A DNA stretch of 29,904 nt from the NCBI GenBank assembly GCA_017995875.1, contig JAGOIB010000012.1, forward strand, positions 1 to 29,904, read 5' to 3'. Shown here in pieces: positions 29,532-29,904 of this stretch (positions are counted from its first letter, which is position 1; each line of letters begins with the position of its first letter). This stretch comes from Saprospiraceae bacterium (GTDB lineage Bacteria; Bacteroidota; Bacteroidia; Chitinophagales; Saprospiraceae). A program made the translations under genes and the position numbers. The notes under the pieces were generated by a model, which saw only the letters and a program-made list of their open reading frames with translations, had not been told where the DNA came from and made no database searches.

Positions 29532-29904
29532 ATGAAAGGTTTACTCCCCTTCCTCATCACATATTGCCTGGTCCAGGGACAGGCTTTTGGTGGAAATGCA
29601 CCATACTTTTTTAGCGTTGTGGCCAAATCCGGAGATGCCATCTCTATCCTCCTCAACCGCTACGAGCTAGACGAATATACCTGCAATCTGGATAAGTTTC
29701 TAGAGCTCAATAATTTGAAAAGAAACGATCATCTCCTGATCGGCAAGGAATACAAACTGCCTGTCATGATCTATGCTTACAATGGGCAAAGTATCCGGAG
29801 CACCATCGGTATAAACGATATGGAGCTGGCCAAAAGGATCGCTAATTACAACAGGCTTATTCTCAACAGAAAGCTTCGGCAGAGTGATTATGAATCCAGC
29901 AAAA
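29532..29904 (+). CDS. LysM-domain exported protein, 5' part only
   Basis: An ATG at 29532 opens a frame that stays open to the window edge (124 codons and one base). A signal peptide (MKGLLPFLITYCLVQGQAFG) is followed by a LysM-like domain: YFFSVVAKSGDAISILLNRY, then LDKFLELNNLKRNDHLLIGKEY, about residues 27-77. LysM domains bind peptidoglycan, and in Bacteroidota such a start often precedes an N-acetylmuramoyl-L-alanine amidase or peptidase domain. The rest is outside the window, so the enzyme class is only a guess. It is divergent from ccmB. Confidence 0.75.
   Translation, partial: MKGLLPFLITYCLVQGQAFGGNAPYFFSVVAKSGDAISILLNRYELDEYTCNLDKFLELNNLKRNDHLLIGKEYKLPVMIYAYNGQSIRSTIGINDMELAKRIANYNRLILNRKLRQSDYESSK

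Overview
The window is an ordinary-looking chromosomal segment of a member of the Bacteroidota, most likely of the Saprospiria/Sphingobacteriia-like side of the phylum. The evidence is gldC, a SusC-like TonB receptor followed by a DUF4249 lipoprotein, DUF3810, an OmpH-type lipoprotein, LptF/G and a Glu/Leu/Phe/Val dehydrogenase. Promoters fit the Bacteroidota pattern TTG-N18..20-TAnnTTTG. I see no rRNA, tRNA, CRISPR array, transposase, phage gene or toxin-antitoxin module, and no obvious pseudogene.

Layout. 1-1135: DUF3810 metalloprotease-like membrane protein (-). 1279-6157: a plus-strand run of thioredoxin, DUF58, PPK2 (stop/start overlap with DUF58), SppA and YceI, closed by a hairpin terminator shared with the convergent dapB (-). 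7009-7266: a divergent dapB/dnaG spacer with a near-consensus promoter and a strong intrinsic terminator upstream of dapB, so either an attenuated dapB leader or a small RNA. 7267-9225: dnaG (+). 9605-12508: OmpH lipoprotein, PAP2 phosphatase and LptF/G (-). 12725-15007: TonB receptor (-), divergent from a SAM methyltransferase (15102-16013, +). 16394-19135: operon gldC, aromatic-amino-acid-type decarboxylase, threonine dehydratase (-). 19386-19919: beta-barrel-like hypothetical (+). 20178-24187: operon TonB receptor, DUF4249, NAD(P)-binding oxidoreductase (-). 24524-25306: TraB/GumN protein (-). 25343-25813: Lrp regulator (-). 25939-29341: ccmB, ccmC, ccmD and glutamate/leucine-type dehydrogenase (-). 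29532-end: start of a LysM protein (+), cut by the window.

Functional themes are envelope work (OmpH, LptF/G, SppA, PAP2, two outer-membrane receptors, DUF4249, LysM protein), haem export for cytochrome c maturation, and amino-acid metabolism (dapB, decarboxylase, dehydratase, dehydrogenase, Lrp).

The most unusual signal is not a gene. Two convergent gaps (dnaG/ompH and methyltransferase/threonine dehydratase) are filled with degenerate DNA of 7-base period, which abuts or contains the stop codons of all four bordering genes and puts a stop in every frame where the unit carries one. A third convergent gap carries a 9-base tandem array that is open in all six frames. The fourth convergent gap (yceI/dapB) has a normal hairpin terminator instead. 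Other items are a 24-base palindromic element repeated 11 kb apart, and an inverted repeat straddling the lrp promoter.
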